Of a stretch of DNA of 64,000 bases, positions 36,421 to 53,606 are shown one piece after another. This DNA comes from Megamerina dolium. Taxonomy: Eukaryota; Arthropoda; Insecta; Diptera; Megamerinidae. The notes under the pieces are model-generated. The model was given only the letters and a program-made list of their open reading frames with translations, did no database searches and was not told where the DNA came from. Made by a program: the position numbers and the translations under genes. The first letter of the stretch is position 1. Each line of letters opens with the position of its first letter. The stretch lies in assembly GCA_963854835.1 (NCBI GenBank), contig OY978526.1, forward strand, positions 15,703,277 to 15,767,276, in the 5' to 3' direction.

Positions 36421-39031
36421 GTCGCCTAACTTAAACTTAACTCAACTGCTGTGATATTAAACTTGTTTCAACGATACACTCCTTAGTTTTATGTCAATCT
36501 ATAAATATATTCAATTTATTTTATAAGTATAAAAAAAAAAATTACAACAAAAATGAATGAGTTGCCCTCCAAAATGTGTCAATGTTCGAACGCCTTGGGT
36601 TCTCATGTCATAAACTACTACAATACATATAAATAAAAAATGATAACACTACAAGAGCACGTTTACATTTGTATGAGATGAATGGAGCATAGATCATATC
36701 TGTCAAAAATATATCAAATTAACTTGATGAGATTATATTGAATTTTATATAGCATTCAAAAAATATCATAATAATAATAATGATAATGGTTGCATAATAA
36801 TAATGATGGTGGTTTCACACAATGAGAAAAAAATAATACAATATATAATAGTAACAACGACAGCAATGACTCATATACATATACATACATTACTGCACAA
36901 GTACAACACACAATCATATGTATGTGCAAACGAATGCATTGTACTTAAAAAAGTTTAAGCGCCAAAAAATATACAAGCCATATGTAAACCGGCAAACAAA
37001 GTAAGAAGGAAATGAGACAGAAAAATGAAAAGTAATAAAAAAAGTGTTTTACACGCGACATGACTTTCAATATGCATATTTTCATATTTGGCTGCATGTA
37101 GCACGTGTTACTGCGTCCCAATACTATATGTATAGTACTCATACGATGTAAAGAGAAATTTGTACTCAATAGCAAACATACCAGTCTCGCTCTTTCTATA
37201 GCAATCTGCTACAAGCACATGCGCACTATTTAACTTGATTTCTCTTATAATAACATGACATGAGATATAATTCGTTTGACTTTTATATATACTGCTACAT
37301 AGACCTGACCTATGCCACCATAAATTGCATGATGCAGGCATTAATATTTGATGTGATTTCTAATATATAACCAGCAGCAGTAATTTCTCTTTATTCTCTT
37401 TTTTTCTCATTTTATTTGTTTTATGCCAGAGTTTCTCTTTCTCGTTTTTGTTGTTGTTATCTTCATACTCTTACACATTTCTTTATTTAACTGTCATGAC
37501 ACGTATAGTATTCATACAGGCATTATAACTAATTCAATGTGATATTTTCGTCCTGCGTTGGGAATAGTACACATATTCATATAACAATATATATGTGTAT
37601 GAGCTGAAATGTACACATGCATATATATTGTAGATAATTCCAAAGTGCATATTACATTTTTGCTTTATTTCTATCTCTGCCATCAACTGTTTACTACGTC
37701 TCCCTCTGTGATATATAATATAATAGTATTCATTCAAATATCCCTCTAGCAACTAATATATTACTTGTAATTTTTACCACACACATATATCCACACACAC
37801 CTACTCACATTTCAACCGTACATATGTATACTCAATAGTGCACATATCCATACATACATATGTATGTATATTTATATTTAAGGGCCAATGGGTGATTATG
37901 TTCATATGCATATATATTTGTATGTGTTCATATGACTGTGTTTGTTTATTTGTTTGTAATGTAGTTCATCTCATTTGCATAAATTCAATTTGAACGTTAG
38001 TGTGCATTTACGTATGTATGTATATCTGTTGCGTTTTGAAACATTCTTAAATGGCATATGCCATGGTAAAAGTTGATAATTTTTGCCATTTTGAACGATA
38101 ATAACATTGATCATGTCATTTGTAAGTAACATATTATCTATTGTTTGGTTGTATGGAAAAGTTATACGAAATTGAATTAAAACTAATAAATTTGATGCTG
38201 TTGAATAGATTGTTTTTATTTGTTAAACTATATACCATATAACTAAATGTATGTATGTAAATATGTTATACATACAAATGAATATAGATACATATAATAG
38301 ATAATGTTGGGTAAAACTAAATGGGAAAATAGAAGGGAAATATAAATTACATTGGGATTAAGGGTATTAAGCAAAAGAATATCATTTAAATGATAGACAA
38401 GAACTAATGGAATTCTGTTTTTGTTAGATGTTTGTGTTTTTATTTTTGTTTTTTCTTTGCATTCTGTTAAGAATAAACGCTACATCTTATTCATTACTCG
38501 AAGTTTTATTATATTTCTCAGAAATGCATTCCTGACGTTGACAAATTTTGTTTTTTGCTTTGTTTTCTGATTTCCGATTTGTAAATTTGCCCACTGGAGA
38601 AGATGCAATATATTTTGTTTTGGAAGAAGGATTAAAAATCAGATATCTTAGACTCTCAGTTCTTCTAGTTAATTTCGTTTACTTCCTTAAAATGCATTCT
38701 ATTACTTAATTAAATTTGTTCATACCACACGAATTCTATATGACAATAAATTTCATTGGATTCTTCCTAAGAAACAACAACAAATATCCAACTCTTGAAT
38801 GAAATTGCTATGTTCCTGTATACAAAAGTAATATTTTTAATCCAAGTCCATATTTACATAAGTGATTAGAAATTTAGCTGAAATTACCGGGGTGCCAACT
38901 GTATCATAAACATTCTCTATAAAGTTGGTATTTGAACCCACTCATTGATATCACTGTCATTTAGAAAGAAAAAAGAAAACTATAGAACATTTTCTAAAAG
39001 TGAACCTCCTGGAACATTGAGAGTGTTGAGT
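36421..39031. other. No gene seen: spacer
   Basis: AT-rich sequence with AAT triplets (about 36769-36785) and TATG/TACA repeats around 37840-37870 and 38240-38260. No coding signal is recognised. Confidence 0.6.
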
Positions 39032-39250
39032 TTAAAAAACAAAATACATAAGAACAGGCAATGGATAACAAAAATTATGACTATTGGCTTCACAAAGAGT
39101 TCTTGCATTACAATGAACCCGCAACGAGTAATGCAGATAGTCATCTGTGAGCATTCTGATCTGCTCAAATAGTCGCTTGGGCACTCTAATCCTAGGAATC
39201 GAATACAGGGCAACTTCGTCATAAAAAATTCGTTTTGAAAATTCACTCAT
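39032..39250 (-). other. Orphan open frame, 72 codons, unknown
   Basis: Begins MSEFSKRIFYDEVALY and continues SIPRIRVPKRLFEQIRM, then TDDYLHYSLRVHCNARTLCE. Unlike most short frames in this window, its residue mix is balanced and its codons use many G/C third positions. No domain is recognised. The plus-strand flank 39420-39700 is also less AT-rich. It could be a remnant of a transposon or processed gene, a small exon, or chance. Confidence 0.25.
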
Positions 39251-39765
39251 CTACACACAATTGAAGCGAAAAAATTTCATTTCATTTCAAATATTGCATT
39301 TTCATTCAATCAAATACGAAACGGAGAATTTTTGTTTTCAATCAATTTTTTTGAAATATTAATAATCAAAATTATACGAATTTAAATCAAACAATATATA
39401 ATGTCAATTATTGTTATTCTGTCACTCAAACTTCTAATTTGGTCGTTGATGCCGACGATAAATTAATATTATATCTATTTATGTGAGCGAAATATCGTTG
39501 GGGAAAATTCGCATTCCGCCTCAGCTGTGCGCAATTTCATATGCAAATAAAGAGTTTCGTCACTCTCTGGTCGGACCTGGCAAACTGAACTTCACCCTAG
39601 CCTAAAACAAAAAGCACGCGTTACACATGAATTCAGCAAGGATCTTCATATAGCTCGAGTGAGTCATATGAACGCCATATTTCAAACGGAACACATTTTT
39701 AGACCTCGCATTTATTTATGAGATTTGTTACGGAGTGCTTTCTGAAGTTTTTCCATTGTATATAT

Positions 39766-40810
39766 AAGGTGTAATAAGAGGATTATTATTTTTCCAATAG
39801 ATGGCTTTAGTAATCTGTACCTCGTGCGATCGAATTACGCTAGATGGCGTTAGAAAGATAGGATGTCGTACCAAATAAACTTTTCAGTCAGTTTTGTGAT
39901 TGCTTGACTCAGTATTGTTAAAGATGGACACTAGTAAAGAGAAAATACGCCATATTTTACAGTTTTTCTTCGATAAAGGCGTAAACGCAAGCCAGACGCC
40001 TGAAAATGTGAACAGCCAATCACGTGCAATTTTGGTTTCGTCGATTCCGTTCCGGTAATTTTGATGTCAAAAATGCATCACGCTCTGGAAGGCCAATTGT
40101 CGAAAATATCGATAAAATAATGGAAATCGTCGAGTCTGACCGTCATGTAAGCACTGTTTCTATTGCCCAGAAGCTTAACATTGCACAAAAAACCGTTTGG
40201 ATCCATTTAAATAAGGCTGGATACAAAAAGAAGCTCGATGTATGGGTGCCACACGAGTTAACGCAAAAGAAACCTCATGAACCGCTGCTGAATCGCAACA
40301 AAATCGATCGATTTTTGAAGCGAATGGTTACTGGTGATGAAAGTGGGTCACTTACTACAACGTCAAGTGAAAATGGTAGTGGCCGAATCGCGGTGAGCCG
40401 GCGCAAATAGTGACCAAGCCAGGATTGACGGACAGGAAGGTTTTGCTATGTGTTTGGTGGGATTGGCAATGAATTATCTACTATGAGCTAGTGATAGTGA
40501 ATCGTCAGAAGCTCTGGGAGCTTGGTTGGGAGGTTCTTCTTCATCCACCTTATAGTCCCGACCTGGCACCAAGTGATTACTACATGTTCCTGTCTAAAGC
40601 GAATGATTTTGCTGTTGAAAAATTCGCCACAAGGGAAGCTTGGGAAAATCGACTGTCACAGTTTTTTGCCAATAGGGAAGAGGGTTTCTACGAAATGGGA
40701 TTATGAAATTACCGAAATAAAATGCCAACAAGTTATCGAACCAAACGGTGTATATTTGACCTAAATCAGATTATTCTAACTATGCTAAATAAAACCTTGA
40801 ATTTAGTACT
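39766..40810 (+). mobile_element. Mariner (DD34D-type) copy, decayed
   Basis: Starts near GGTGTAATAAGAGG, the probable left end, about 155 bp before the transposase start. The 3' limit is fuzzy, somewhere after the CCTTGAATTTAGTACTAC segment. It belongs to the mariner group whose transposase starts MDTSKEKIRHILQFFFDKG, distinct from both the 24496 and the rosa-like families. No intact right end was identified. Confidence 0.8.
39924..40764 (+). pseudogene. Mariner transposase, frameshifted and deleted
   Basis: Opens with MDTSKEKIRHILQFF (39924), then shifts frame near 40020 into QFWFRRFRSGNFDVKNASRS (helix-turn-helix region) and IAQKLNIAQKTVWIHLNKAG. It continues through the VPHEL linker motif and MVTGDES, where the first catalytic Asp lies. 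Frameshifts follow, then VLLCVWWDW. A deletion near 40490 jumps to VNRQKLWELGWEVLLHPPYS and PDLAPSDYYMFL (third Asp). The segment with the second catalytic Asp (the HQDNA motif) is gone. The tail QVIEPNGVYLT ends at 40764 in another frame. The product cannot be active. Confidence 0.88.
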
Positions 40811-44339
<3,529 letters not shown>

Positions 44340-45409
44340 TCAATGTTTAAAAATGATTTCATTCTTCAATCCAGTGCGTCAACCGTTGCGGGCTTGTCGC
44401 TATAGACATGAGCCTTAACATAGCCCTACAAAAAATAGTCTAAAGGCGTTAAATCGCACGATCTAGGCGGCCAATTGACCGGCCCCAAACGTTAAATAAA
44501 TTGTTGACCGAACTCGCCTCTCAATTGAGCCATTGTTTTGTCTTGTCTTGCTGAAATCACATGTCAGCCAAGTCCAGCTCTTCCATTTTGGGCAAAAAAA
44601 TTTTGTAATCATCGCATGGTAGCCCTCGCCATTCACAGTAACGTTCCTGCCTTCGTCGTCTTTTAAAAAGTACGGTCCAATGATGCAACCGGCCCATAAT
44701 TCACACCAAACAGTGCATTTTTCGGGATGTGTTGGCAGTTCTGGCAATACTTCTGGCTGCTCTTCACACCAAATACGACAATTTTGATTGTTCACGTATC
44801 CATTCAACTAGAAATGAGCTTCGTCGCTGAACACAATTTTCCAATGAGAAAGTGGATCTTCATCCAACTTTGCCAGCGCTCATTCACCAAAAGTTAGCCG
44901 TTGTGGTAGTTCGTGTGGCTTCAAATTTTGCACCAGCTGTATTTTAAAATATTTTGCACTCAAATCCTTCCGTAAAATTTTCCACGTAGTGGAGTAACAG
45001 TGGCCCAATTGCTGCGAACGGCGCTGAATCGATAATTCACGGTTATCAACAACACTGCCAGATATAGCTGCGATATTTTCCTCTGCCGCACTCTACGTAT
45101 GCTTGTTGGTGATTTAATGCCCAATAATGTAAATTTGGCGCGAAATTTAGTCACAAGATTCCGAATAGTCGCCTCAGAAGGTCGCCCAAACTGACCATAA
45201 AATGGAATAAGTGCCCGATGCACTTTCTTAACCGAGCATGAATTTTGATAATAAAATTCAATAATCTGCAAGCGTTGTTCGTTTGTAAGTCAATTCATGG
45301 TTAAATTATAAACCAAACTGAACATGTTTGACAGTAACATGTTACACGAAAACAGTTGAGCTGTCAAAATCAGTGTTGCCAAAAAAAAGTTGCTAAAAAG
45401 TCACCCTGT
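44340..45409 (-). mobile_element. Rosa-like DD41D mariner copy, near full span
   Basis: Minus-strand copy running from the probable outer end AAAAAGTCACCCTGTA (45394-45409; the same motif ends the 31395-31859 copy) to about 44340, where AATTCAATGTTTAAAAATGA matches the 3' region of the 19870-20645 copy. Most of the transposase order is kept, but a 3' deletion near 44367-44372 removes the last part, and no inverted partner of the right end was found on the left. Confidence 0.82.
44375..45299 (-). pseudogene. Rosa-like transposase, broken
   Basis: Starts with ATG at 45299, but codon 3 is TGA where relatives have an Arg codon. It then reads LTNEQRLQIIEFYYQNSCSV and YGQFGRPSEATIRNLVTKF, continuing to about 44960 where the frame breaks. 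The middle resumes at 44807: NGYVNNQNCRIWCEEQPEV, then GCIIGPYFLKDDEGRNVTVN, and YHAMITKFFCPK. The second catalytic region (QQDGATC in relatives) is damaged; NWPPRSCDL-type sequence survives in another frame near 44460. It has multiple lesions and is certainly inactive. Confidence 0.85.
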
Positions 45410-45703
45410 ATTACGCTATAAGGTGCGAGAATTCTCGAAGGAAACATTAAAAAGTATATGTGGTATCATTTTCTGAAAATATCACACGTTTTTTTTTGAC
45501 AGTTCTACTATATTCGCCGCAAAGTTTTTAACATAACATGCAACCACCATCATTACTGTCAGTCACCACCTTCATATTCCAACGAACACTTGTTGACTTG
45601 GAGCTATGGCGAATGTATTAATTGTTTCAGTCCTGTTCATTGTTGTATACTATTCGGATCTACATAGCATAATTTAAGGCGTTACAGAGTGCGGTAGAAA
45701 TTG
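45410..45703. other. No gene seen: spacer
   Basis: Mixed sequence between the rosa-like copy and the (TA)n tract; nothing recognised. Confidence 0.5.
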
Positions 45704-45801
<98 letters not shown>

Positions 45802-45802
45802 A
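45704..45802. repeat. Compound (TA)n(TG)n microsatellite
   Basis: About 77 bp of TA followed without a break by about 22 bp of TG. The compound form suggests that TA arose by mutation and expansion beside a TG tract, or the reverse. Confidence 0.95.
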
Positions 45803-48800
45803 TAACAGCAGGTCATCGTGTATAAACTGTTGCATTTATCGCCTTTGCATATGCAAGCAGCTGAGCAAGTTTGCAAATTTTAATGAAATTCATATTGTCA
45901 TCTACTTAAGATTCATTCTACCTATTCAAAAGTTTGACATATACATTTAATTAGATTTATAATTGTTCAATTTGTTGCACTTTTAGTATGTATAAATATA
46001 ATTATTCTGACCTTACTGCACTTAGGATCGCATTCTATTAGATTTTGTTGCATCAGCATGAGTTGATTTGATTTGTAGCATCGCAACAAATTGTGCGTCA
46101 TTTTGTGAAAAGTAAAAAAGCAAATTTACATAATACGTGAGATATAAATACTAAGTATGTATAGCATTTTGTTATGCCATCTCACGAGAAACTCGTCTCT
46201 ATCATCTTTGTTGCTCGTTACTATGTATATGCTTTTGCCGCGACAATTCACATTTTATTATGTAGCATTCGCTAACGTATAACTTGCAATTAAGTCAACT
46301 CTGCATGACAAAGTGCCTGATTTGCTTGCTCACTTAATATGTACTTTGATATGTATATATTCGTATACCCCGCTGCTACACTTACCATTATTCTCGTGGT
46401 GCATATTATCATAAACAGTTTTGTCGTGGTAAAATATGAATTATTATACTTTGTGCAATTTGTTATCTAAAACGATATATGACTTTGTGTGTGTTTTTGT
46501 GTATCTACAAAATATAAATATACAAAATATGAAAATTGCTTGTATATTTATAGGCATACTAGTCATACGTATGTATGTATGTACAACTTGCATAAATATG
46601 TACATATGTATGTACATATGTATGATAAAATCGCTTAACATTTTGAAAAGCAATTAAATAATAAAACAATTTTGTATAAATTATTTCATATTTTACATAT
46701 ACATGTTTACAAATTTGCATATATAAGCAAGCGAAAATGTTAATAACACTGAATATGATATGATATGAGTCGAGTGAATTTTGGAATTATTACAAAATTT
46801 TTTAACTCTTCATCCAAAAATATTTTCCATTCATTCTTTTAAAATTAAATTAATTTTTTTTTCGTTATTAAAGTATTATAATTTATATAAAAATTTACAT
46901 TAAAAAAACTTGAAAATATTTGATGATGATGAGCAAGCGTAGCAAAGTAATAACATTAAATAATATTTATGTAATTTATTTTGATATGATTTTAATTAAA
47001 ACGCTATAATATACATAAACACAATAACATATTAAATGTATGTTTAATGCAATTAAGAAAAAAATCGTATTATAGTGTGTTGCTATTAAAATTACAATTC
47101 AATTAAATTTTTGCGCTTAAAAAAAAAATTATCTGCCATTAATAAATATTATTACTATATTTAAATGATTAATTTTTTTTTGTGATTTATCAGGTGCTCT
47201 AAAATTTCAAATATTTTACATTCAATTCATTCATAATGCGAATATCATATTTAATAGCATTCTGATTAATAATACATGTATAATTTAGTTATACATTGCA
47301 TCAAAATGCATACAAAAGATAATTCAAATCCACACTAGAAATTGTTCCTACATTTTGCTGCGACCAAACTGTTTTATATTGGCTGAAATCTTGAACACTA
47401 ATTTCGTAATAACATATTATAAAACAACCAAAACTTGTATCACATTTTTCCATTTGTTTTGGTTTTTCTTTATTTTTTTATATGTACGAAGGTCACGTCC
47501 GTAACCCAAAACCGCACACTTAGGATGAAGGTTACCTTTAAAAAGTTGTAATAGATCTTTATGAGGAATTTTTTTTATTTTACTAATTTTTTATTGATTA
47601 ATATTTATGAGACTTTGCGGAACATATTCTAGAAATTTCATATCTATAATTTTTAATATGGCATTTAAGGGTTAAAATTTGTATCAAATCTATTTTCTAA
47701 AATGCCATTTGGGGGTCACCGTATATACGAGGTACCTATACGTCTAGGTATACGATAGTTTAAAATATTCTTTAGAAAATTCGATAAAAAGTTTCTTAAA
47801 TGTAGATTTACAGAGATTTTAAAAATATCTTCAAAAATTTCGAATTTTTTAAACTTTTACAGCATCACATTTTCCAAATTTTCCTCATTATTGTTGCTAA
47901 AATGTCACTCGGTATGAAGCAAAAACCTTGAATATCTCAGAAAGAAGAATTCTGAATACAGCAAAAAGACACACAGGAATCAAATATGTAACCTTAAGGT
48001 AAGAATTTGAAGTGAAAAAGGTGGTGAAATATTGAATAAATTGAATTTGAGGAAGTTCAATTACATCCATTCAATTGAATTAAACATATCAAAAAGCAGA
48101 ATGAGGAAGACGACGAATGAATGATGAAAAAAATTGAAAATATGAATTTTCAATTTAATTTCCGCTCGAAGGCAGAACATAGCAATCATCAACGAAATTT
48201 ATTCTTACTAATGACGTCATAATGCAATCATACGCAAAGGCAATGTCTATAATGCATTTATAATAATTATTAACAGCAGCAACTACAGCAATACCAAATA
48301 AAGGAGGCCACTTGAAATCCATACGTATATATCCATATGTGTATGTGTGGATGTGTATGATATCTACGAATAACTTAATCGTCATCAACATCATCATGAT
48401 GATTGTCATCATTATTTTCATGAGTATTATTTACACAACACTTCATTCAACTCACATTCTCTCACTCTAACTCTGTTGCTTTTATTTACTCAACCGCACA
48501 ATTATATGCACGCACCGCATTTAAACATATTCATACCAAATACAAATAGTTAGTGAAATAATATACTAAATATCTATGAATGCATATGCACATGCAGCAT
48601 AAGCTTACAATTCGTTCAGAACCAAATGGTGTGAGCATTACGGCAGTCACACACAGACACACATCCGACAGCCACAGCCGCAGCAACATCAGCATGTGTC
48701 TTAAGGTACTACTTGCATATCTCTATGACGTTGATGCATACTCCTGATGACACTGGCAGACAAGCAAGATAATGGCGCAAAAAGCAATCAAGACGTCGAA

Positions 48801-51800
48801 TAAGAAGATACAGTAAGTAGTTAGATGAAATGATATTTTGAAATGAAAGGAATAACATTCTAAAGCAATAGAAGAAAGAATTGGAAAATGGAAATTAAGA
48901 ATGTACAATTTAAAAACTGCAAATGATAGTAATAACAAAAAAATTAAAAAAATTGAGGTAAAAGAGAGAATAAGATGTAAAGCCAATACTCCGGGCGCCA
49001 CCGATGACAAAATCGTTCAGACAGTCTGTCAGTCTGTCAGACTAGTCCACTGAAGAAAAATTTTGGGCAAAAAGTTGAATGAAGTGCTATTGAGTTGAGC
49101 GGAGTTGTAAAAGTTTGAGTGCATAACGATAACGAAAAGGTAAAAAGAATTCTAGGAATTTGCATAAGTTTCCTTAGGATTGAGCTTGAGTTCATCTGAG
49201 TTTGAGTTTACTTGAATATGACTTCAATTACTTCAATCTGTGCATTACTCTTCAATTGCATCATACTCATCATCATGATTATCATCATCACTGGCATCTT
49301 CATAATTTCCATCATACAGTCAACTTTTCGGTTAATGATTATATCATGAAAGTTCACATGTAAATGTGTTTGTATGTTTCAATTGACATCACAATTTTCT
49401 TTTAAATAAATGAGAAAGTTACTATAAACTTTTGTGTGGATATATTTATACTGTGGATATGGTAAAAATTGTGATTGTATGATACGTATGACTGTGCGAC
49501 ACTTAAGTCAATGAGTAGCTGGATGTACGAGAAAATTGATACTTCTACTTTTGCTTCTTCATATTTCGTCTACATACAATTGTCAGTGAGTGGTAAATTA
49601 AGTACTGTTTATATTTGAAGAAGGATCATACATACTTTGCTGTTGTGGCAGACATCCTTACACAACTCATTCAAAACAGTCATAAAAGCGAATGTCACTG
49701 TTGAATGTCGTACACATGCAAACGTACACACGAAAACGAGCACACACAACACACACCCATTAGTACAATGTCACACAAATTAACATAATGAAGTGATTTT
49801 TATCAAGGAAATTATATTTTAAAAAATAATCATCATATTTCAAGTGCTTTCCGGTGTACATACATAGGGATGGAGTGTGAGCATGAGTTGGGTTAGCACA
49901 AATTAATAACAAAAACACATTTGTGCTATGTTCGCGGCTATGTATATAAATTTGATTTTTTGTTTGTCTTTCGATTTATTTTCTTCTTTTATTTTTTAAA
50001 CAACAACAAAAAAATCTTAAGAAAAAACTCATAATAAGATTTTGAAGAATTCTAAGCATATACAATGCAATGCAATGTTGAAGTTTGAAAAAGTCCATTA
50101 TAAAATTGCTAAAATTGCTGTCAGACTTAAGCTAGGACAGATTTAAGCAAAGGACAGAAAGCGAATGCCACATTTATAGAAAGTAAGTCGCTATTATCAT
50201 TATATCGTATTTTTAGAAAAAACAAAGCTTGATAATTTTTCCGTCTTTTAAAATATTAATCGAAAATCGAAAATCTCTACGGAAACCCTTTTCATATGTA
50301 TCCATAACGTTTATGAACCGTCCATACAAACAAATCCACCTGAAAAAGAGCAAAAACCAATTTTCATATATATGCCATTTGCCAGAAAAGTCTTAAAGTT
50401 TATTTAGTAAATTCAATTACATATAGTTTTCACAATAATTCCATTCCATCCATAACTATAAACATACTTAATATATTTATATTTATCACTATCATCTTCG
50501 AATATCCTTACCGAACTTACCTTCCATTCTGATTGTGCGTGTTCAATTATGAACAAAACGAGAATAGTGAAATAAAATATGTTATATGTATTTTCTCTTC
50601 TTTCATAGCCACAAACAAACTATCCATTACCAATAATCATTCGAGAGAGGTCAATATATATAAATATTTAAAGTGAGTATACGAGAGTATCAAAAATTCA
50701 TTTATTATGCTTCAGCACGTTCAACAATGAAAATGCAGAAATAAAAATAAAAACTACAAAAATACCATTGCTATCATTGCGTACGAGCAACTTTTTCATT
50801 TATTGAATATAAATTTCCAACAATTAATATGAAACTTTTTCATTAACAGCAATAACATTAATAATGCCAATATATGAGTGCAAGTACCACAGATTCAGTA
50901 TAATACAAATAGTCAAGTATACAGTCAATTGATAAGAAAAAATGTGATATGAAAATATTTAAAAGATAAACAAGAGTGTATTATTTGTAATTTGTGTGTA
51001 TATTATATTGTATAAACTTTAACTTACTTTAGCTACTTCTTTGTCAGAAATATTTGTGCTCCAATAATAGAAAGCTTGTGAAATTTCCTAATTTTTTAAT
51101 TTTAGTTTTCACTAACTATATAACATAGGTGGTCTAAATATAGGAAATTCAATATTTTTCTAGAACAGAATTATTGTTTTGAAGGAGAGTCTCCGAAAAT
51201 TATTATTAACATCCGTATTTGAAACTGAAACCACTGAATCAACTGAAATATTTTTAAACTGAAGAAGTAGTTAGAAGAATTTTTTAAATAATATTGTTTT
51301 TTTTTCTTTGAAATTTTACATTTACACAATACTTTCGGAAATCCCTAACACTGTTTTGGACATATCGATATATTCGATTATTCCACATTCCCATATTTTC
51401 GCTTTACTCTTGTTTTCATTTTGATATTTTCGCTGATATTACCTTCTTTTTATTTATTTTATTCATTCACCACATTAAACTTGTGAATAACAATAATAAT
51501 CGAAATTACGTATACCATTAACTTTATCCTTTATCCATGCACGAATATGGTGTGCATGTGTATGAATAATGGACTATTGATTTGCATTGATATATTCGTA
51601 TATTGTATACAGTGTACTTGCAAGAATGTTAACTAATTAAAATGATAAAATGGGTTATTTTGCGTTTTCGGATTTAAAGGATTTACCTGGCAGTTGAAAC
51701 TGTGCTAATCTCATGTATCCATTTTCCAAAATATTATATTCCAAAATTATAACGATTTCCACATTTCATAGTCCCGATGATTATTATTGTTTGGAAACCA

Positions 51801-53014
51801 GTGGTTTCTCTTGCATTTAAAAAAGTTTTTAGAGAATCCTAATCACTATAATCCCTTCTTAGCTTAGCTTTTTACATCATATTCCTACATTAGTAGGATA
51901 AGTTGAGGCGGCCAAATGAGATCCGTTGTGATCTTGCATTAGTATGCTCTGGAAAATTATGAAGAACATTTTCAAAATCTTTTTAATTAAAGAATTTGGT
52001 ACTTGTAAAATAATCATTTTACAAACGCATCCGCTAATTAAACTGATTTCAAAAAATATAATTTTTAAAGTACCAAAAAAACAACGACCACTTGAAATAT
52101 ACATATAATTTATTCAAATTAATAAAATGCTTTAACAATTTCAAAGTTTCCCCACATATTTTTTTCATTTTCCATGCTACCCACTCTGTAGCACATCAAA
52201 ATGCCTATCGCCCGCAATAAATTTAAGTACTTCATTAACCATGACGATATTTGCCATTTAAATATTATTTCATTAAACACAATTATTTAATTAAATTATT
52301 ATTACAACAACAAGCAAGCAAGCAATGCCAGCTAAAATCCAACAATAACAATGACAAATGCGAAATCAACATATTCTGAATAAATTCAATTTTAAAAAGT
52401 GTGTGGCTTTTAAATTTTATATCTCTTCTCAATTTCTATATCTATATTGTCTGTTTGTGTGTGTGTGTGTATTTCATTTTGGTCAAGAAAATAAACTTTT
52501 GCTGACTTTGAAACTGAAACGACATCAACTAACAGTAAAAGAAAATAAAAACGGTCACTAAATTATTGTAGATTACTATGAAATTCAGAGAAAGAGAGAG
52601 AGAGATGTAAACAGAGAGTAGCAAGTGTGAAACTTCAAAGTTTTTAAGTTTGTCCGTCTACATTGTTGATGTAATCATTATGTGGACAGAATGGGGATAC
52701 TCGTACATATTTGGGCGTGCGAATGGGAAAGGTTGTGAACTTTTATCAGCATATACATTAGGGTCGGTCAATATCTGTATGAAAAAATATATGGAAAAAC
52801 TTTGCACCTATTTTGTAAGCCAATTCGATTTAGACCAACTTCGCTCACTAATAAGAAGTAACATAGAAAATCAAGGACATCTCAAAATAACGAAAAATCA
52901 CATCAGCCATTTCTGTTGGAAGTGGTTATTTGGCTACAGCTGCATCCATTTTCTTACGGTCATTTTAATGTGCATTATTGTACAATAATTTTGAATATCT
53001 ATTTCTATTAAGAC

Positions 53015-53030
53015 ACGCCAAATTTGGCGT
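53015..53030. other. 16-bp perfect palindrome
   Basis: ACGCCAAATTTGGCGT is its own reverse complement. It is GC-flanked in an AT-rich spacer, so less likely by chance than an AT palindrome. An inverted pair TTTGCGT/ACGCAAA (53196-53202 and 53221-53227) lies 166 bp further. Possible protein-binding site or a relic of a small inverted-repeat element. Confidence 0.6.
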
Positions 53031-53569
53031 AACGTGTATATATTTAATATGCAAAATATTAAATATAACTTTATGATGAAAAATTTACTTGCCCGATTTT
53101 CAAAATCTTGAATGAACCATTTTGGAAGATGTAAAGTATGAATGGAGGAAAATTGTGTATTGCTCTAAAATATTGTCAAAGTACATATCGACTGTTTTGC
53201 GTGACCCAATCTAATGCGTTACGCAAATGAACAGAAGGCAAAAGTTTTATGTGCTTAAAAGTAAATTTGAATAAAAATGAGTTCACAAGTGCACAAATCT
53301 AGTAGTAGAAGAGTAAGAAAAATGAGGAAATTTAATAAATAAATATTGAGGGTATGAGGGCTATGCATACAAATACAAATACGTTTATAATAAGAAAGAA
53401 AGAAAACCATAGAAAGAGAATCCCAAAAAAACAGTGAAATCAAGTGGATAACTGTTTATCCGTGACAAAAACCTTTACTTGGCTTCCATTTTCACATCAC
53501 ACCGCCACTTTGACCATTTTGTGCATTTCCGCTTTGTCTAAAATGAATAAAAGTCAAAATTATTCTCTC

Positions 53570-53572
<3 letters not shown>

Positions 53573-53606
<34 letters not shown>
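53573..53606. repeat. (ATT)n trinucleotide repeat
   Basis: About 11 consecutive ATT units. Leu-rich peptides read through it are artefacts. Confidence 0.9.

Noticed and set aside
52650..52988. Plus-strand open frame of 112 codons
   Set aside because: Part of it looks less biased (QFDLDQLRSLIRSNIENQ), but no family is recognised and it has no splice or promoter support.
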